Part shown: in pieces, positions 62,501 to 64,000 of the stretch
Position numbering within the stretch: the stretch's first letter is position 1
Layout: each line of letters begins with the position of its first letter
Assembly (NCBI GenBank): GCA_027490995.1
Contig: JAIXWY010000009.1
Span: forward strand, 1 to 64,000
Direction of reading: 5' to 3'
Length of the DNA stretch: 64,000 nt
Origin: Opitutaceae bacterium
GTDB taxonomy: Bacteria; Verrucomicrobiota; Verrucomicrobiia; Opitutales; Opitutaceae
Notes under the pieces: model-generated
The model's database searches: none
What the model saw: the letters and a program-made list of their open reading frames with translations, nothing else
Told to the model about the DNA's origin: nothing
Translations under genes and position numbers: made by a program

Positions 62501-64000
62501 AGTCGATCGGCGGGTTCGTGACCTGCGCGAAGAGCTGCTTGAAGTAATCGTAGAGCAGGCGCGGCTTGTTGGACAGCACCGCGAGAGCGGAGTCGTTACC
62601 CATGGACCCGATCGCCTCGACGCCATCGCGGGCCATCGGCGTGAGGACGATGCGCTCGTCCTCGTGCGTGTAGCCGAATGCCACCTGGCGCTGCATCAGC
62701 GTCTCGTGGTCCGGCGTCTCGGCGGCGGGCGCCTCGGGCAGATCGCTGAGGTGCACGAGATGCTCCTTGATCCATTGCTGGTAGGGCTGGGCGCCGCAGA
62801 TCTCGCGCTTGATCTCCTCGTCCTCGATGATGCGACCCTGCTCGGTATCGATGAGGAACATGCGGCCTGGCTGGAGACGGCCCTTTTGGACGATCTCCGA
62901 CGCGGGGATGTCGAGCACCCCGGTCTCGGAGGCCATGATGACGAGGCCGTCCTTGGTGACACAGTAGCGCGACGGGCGGAGGCCATTGCGGTCGAGGATC
63001 GCGCCGATTTGGCGGCCGTCGGTGAACGCGATTGAGGCTGGGCCGTCCCACGGCTCCATCAGGCAGGAGTGGTACTGGTAGAACGCGCGGCGCTGCGGAT
63101 CCATGGACTCGTGGTGCGACCACGGTTCGGGGATCATCATCATCATCGCGTGGGCGAGCGGGCGGCCGGCGAGCACGAGCAGCTCCAGCGTGTTGTCGAA
63201 CATCGACGAGTCGCTGCCGTTCGGGTTGATGATCGGCAGGATCTTGCTGATATCATCGCCGAAGAGGTCGCTGTCGAAGAGCGCCTGACGGGCGTGCATC
63301 CAGTTGATGTTGCCGCGCAGCGTGTTGATTTCGCCGTTGTGCGCGAGGTAGCGGTACGGATGCGCGCGCTCCCAGCTCGGGAACGTGTTTGTGCTGAAGC
63401 GCGAGTGAACGAGCGCCAGCGCGGAATCCATCAGCGGATGCTGCAGGTCAGGGAAATACTGATCGACCTGGTCGGTCGTGAGCATGCCCTTGTAGACTAA
63501 CGTCCGCATCGAAAGGCTGGCGACGTACCAGTACTCTGCGCCGGCGAGGGTCGAGGCACGGATGTCCGAGTAAGCGCGCTTGCGGATGACGTAGAGCTTG
63601 CGCTCGAACGCGAGGTCGCTCGTGACGTCTGGACCGCGGCCGATGAAGACCTGGCGCATGAACGGCTCGCAGGAGCGAGCGGTGTCGCCCAGCGAGGCGC
63701 TGTTGGTCGGCACGGTGCGCCAGCCGAGGAAGACCTGGCCTTCCGACTGCACCACCTGCTCGAAGCGCTCCTCGACCTTGCGGCGGACGCTCGGGTTGCG
63801 GGGGAGGAAGACGAGGCCGCAGCCGTACTCGCCGGGGGCCGGGAGGGTGATGCGGGAGTGCTTGCAGGCGTCTTGGAAGAACGCGTGCGGCATCTGGATA
63901 AGAATGCCCGCGCCGTCGCCGGTGTTGATCTCGCTGCCCGACGCGCCGCGGTGGTCGAGATTGCGCAGGATCTGCAGGCCCTGCTCGACGATGCGGTGCG
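59505..64000 (-). CDS. gltB: Glutamate synthase large subunit (5' end outside window)
   Basis: About 1498 residues lie inside the window; the reading continues to 64000 with no start (in-frame ...[19 protein letters not shown]...), so the N-terminal Cys1 glutaminase residue is missing. Order: glutaminase (Ntn) domain to about residue 420, central domain, FMN-binding synthase domain with [12 protein letters not shown], the alpha-subunit motif and [15 protein letters not shown] (3Fe-4S cysteines), then the C-terminal GXGXG beta-helix ([18 protein letters not shown] and repeats). It converts glutamine plus 2-oxoglutarate into two glutamates, fed by GltD. In-frame stop at 59505 is normal. Confidence 0.95.
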   Translation of the reverse strand, partial: HRIVEQGLQILRNLDHRGASGSEINTGDGAGILIQMPHAFFQDACKHSRITLPAPGEYGCGLVFLPRNPSVRRKVEERFEQVVQSEGQVFLGWRTVPTNSASLGDTARSCEPFMRQVFIGRGPDVTSDLAFERKLYVIRKRAYSDIRASTLAGAEYWYVASLSMRTLVYKGMLTTDQVDQYFPDLQHPLMDSALALVHSRFSTNTFPSWERAHPYRYLAHNGEINTLRGNINWMHARQALFDSDLFGDDISKILPIINPNGSDSSMFDNTLELLVLAGRPLAHAMMMMIPEPWSHHESMDPQRRAFYQYHSCLMEPWDGPASIAFTDGRQIGAILDRNGLRPSRYCVTKDGLVIMASETGVLDIPASEIVQKGRLQPGRMFLIDTEQGRIIEDEEIKREICGAQPYQQWIKEHLVHLSDLPEAPAAETPDHETLMQRQVAFGYTHEDERIVLTPMARDGVEAIGSMGNDSALAVLSNKPRLLYDYFKQLFAQVTNPPIDCIREEIITSAETRLGAEGNLLNPQPSACRRVELKWPILTNEEFAKIRRTQLPGLRVGVLPILFRVSRGERGLAKSMEELSIMARRMIEEDEVNVLILSDRGVNREYAPIPSLLAIAGLHHYLIREGLRTRASLVLETGEAREVHHFALLIGYGCSAINPYLAFETIDGMIRDGQLPGVDHKTACKNLVKAASKGVIKVMSKMGISAIQSYRGAQVFEALGLRQDVIDHYFTWTPSRVGGIGLDVIAQEVLLRHRAAYSERSANSHTLPGGGLYQWRANGEAHLFTPESIHKLQKAVRNNNAAAYKEYASLINDQSRNLCTLRSLLQFKAGPAIPLEEVEPAEAIMKRFKTGAMSYGSISKEAHETLAIAMNRIGGKSNTGEGGEDPERFIPLPNGDSKNSAIKQVASGRFGVTSEYLVNAKELQIKMAQGAKPGEGGQLPGSKVYPWVAKTRHTTAGVGLISPPPHHDIYSIEDLAELIHDLKNGNRHARVSVKLVAEVGVGTIAAGVAKAHADVVLISGYDGGTGASPQTSLQHAGLPWELGLAETHQTLVLNNLRSRIAVETDGQLKTGRDVAIAALLGAEEFGFATAPLVATGCIMMRVCHLNTCPAGVATQDPKLRAKFTGKPEHVVNFMRFIAEDLRSIMAELGFRTIDEMVGRTDRLEARKAVDHWKAKGLDFSNILYQPDVGPEVGRYCQMKQDHGIDRSLDVTTLLGLCAPAIERGEKVIAELPIRNVNRVVGTITSGEVTRRHGAKGLPEDTIRIHFKGSAGQSFGAFMTRGMTFLLEGDANDYIGKGLSGGKIIVFPPASATFRAEENMIVGNVALYGATDGEIYIRGMAGERFAVRNSGVNAVVEAIGDNGCEYMTGGRVVVIGPAGRNFGAGMSGGVAYVLDESGDFSKRVNPQMVGIGRVTAAKDIAELRSSIEKHFEYTRSERAKKILGAWDTYLPKFVKVLPKDYERMLACIERAQAQGLSGDEAIMAAFEENARDTSRVGGN

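Noticed and set aside
60207..63035. Plus-strand frame of 942 aa
   Set aside because: Completely antisense to gltB, whose family motifs are certain; composition is Asp/Arg/Val-rich shadow sequence.

Overview
The window looks like a chromosomal segment of a high-G+C Verrucomicrobia member, most plausibly Opitutaceae-like. This is inferred from gene families rather than a marker gene: the planctomycete/verrucomicrobial DUF1501 and DUF1549/DUF1553 pair, a DUF1080 hydrolase, several RR-signal (Tat-type) oxidoreductases, a protein with the repeat type common in Opitutus-like secreted proteins, and a TonB receptor. The DNA is almost entirely coding. I recognise no rRNA, tRNA, CRISPR array, prophage or insertion sequence. 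The only repeat element found is a REP-like inverted repeat at the left edge.

Layout. 0-5 kb: REP-like repeat, a secreted beta-propeller (choice-of-anchor I) protein, an exported metallophosphoesterase and a Gfo/Idh/MocA oxidoreductase. 5-9 kb: FtsX-type permease, its ATPase, and a three-repeat lysine/RG-rich protein with a DUF4177-like N-terminus. 9-20.5 kb: carbohydrate and general metabolism (CE7-type esterase, AGE epimerase, exported class-V aminotransferase, Mpg glycosylase, hydroxyacyl-CoA-type dehydrogenase, membrane esterase, RsuA, TonB receptor, ROK kinase). 20.5-26 kb: MuiA-like protein, an unusual photolyase relative and two esterases. 26-31.2 kb: DUF1080, DUF1501 and DUF1549/1553 genes. 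31-41.5 kb: M16 peptidase, M3-like metallopeptidase, a second Gfo/Idh/MocA protein, an esterase, RlmD and a SpoU methyltransferase. 41.5-46.7 kb: RelE-like protein, PssA, DnaN and three uncharacterised genes, one with kinase-like motifs. 46.7-50.3 kb (minus strand): DUF5069, an anti-sigma-like/PAS protein, ALDH and SDR. 50.3-56.1 kb (minus strand): a tightly packed glycan locus (flippase, two FkbM methyltransferases, a glycosyltransferase-methyltransferase fusion, a GT8-like transferase). 56.2-64 kb (minus strand): malic enzyme and gltBD, with gltB running off the right edge.

How it fits together. Much of the left and centre reads as an oligotroph's toolkit for dismantling plant or algal carbohydrate: secreted esterases, outer-membrane uptake, sugar epimerase and kinase, and exported oxidoreductases. 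The glycan locus probably makes and methylates a cell-surface polysaccharide. The right end is central nitrogen and C4 metabolism. Translation starts are often preceded by pyrimidine-rich tracts rather than a Shine-Dalgarno sequence, so many starts here were chosen from protein-family limits and signal peptides.

The most unusual items are a photolyase relative with its alpha/beta domain behind the FAD domain, a kinase-like protein two genes after dnaN, the three-repeat RG/lysine-rich protein, and an anti-sigma-like/PAS fusion. I do not see a recognisable defence or mobile-element system.
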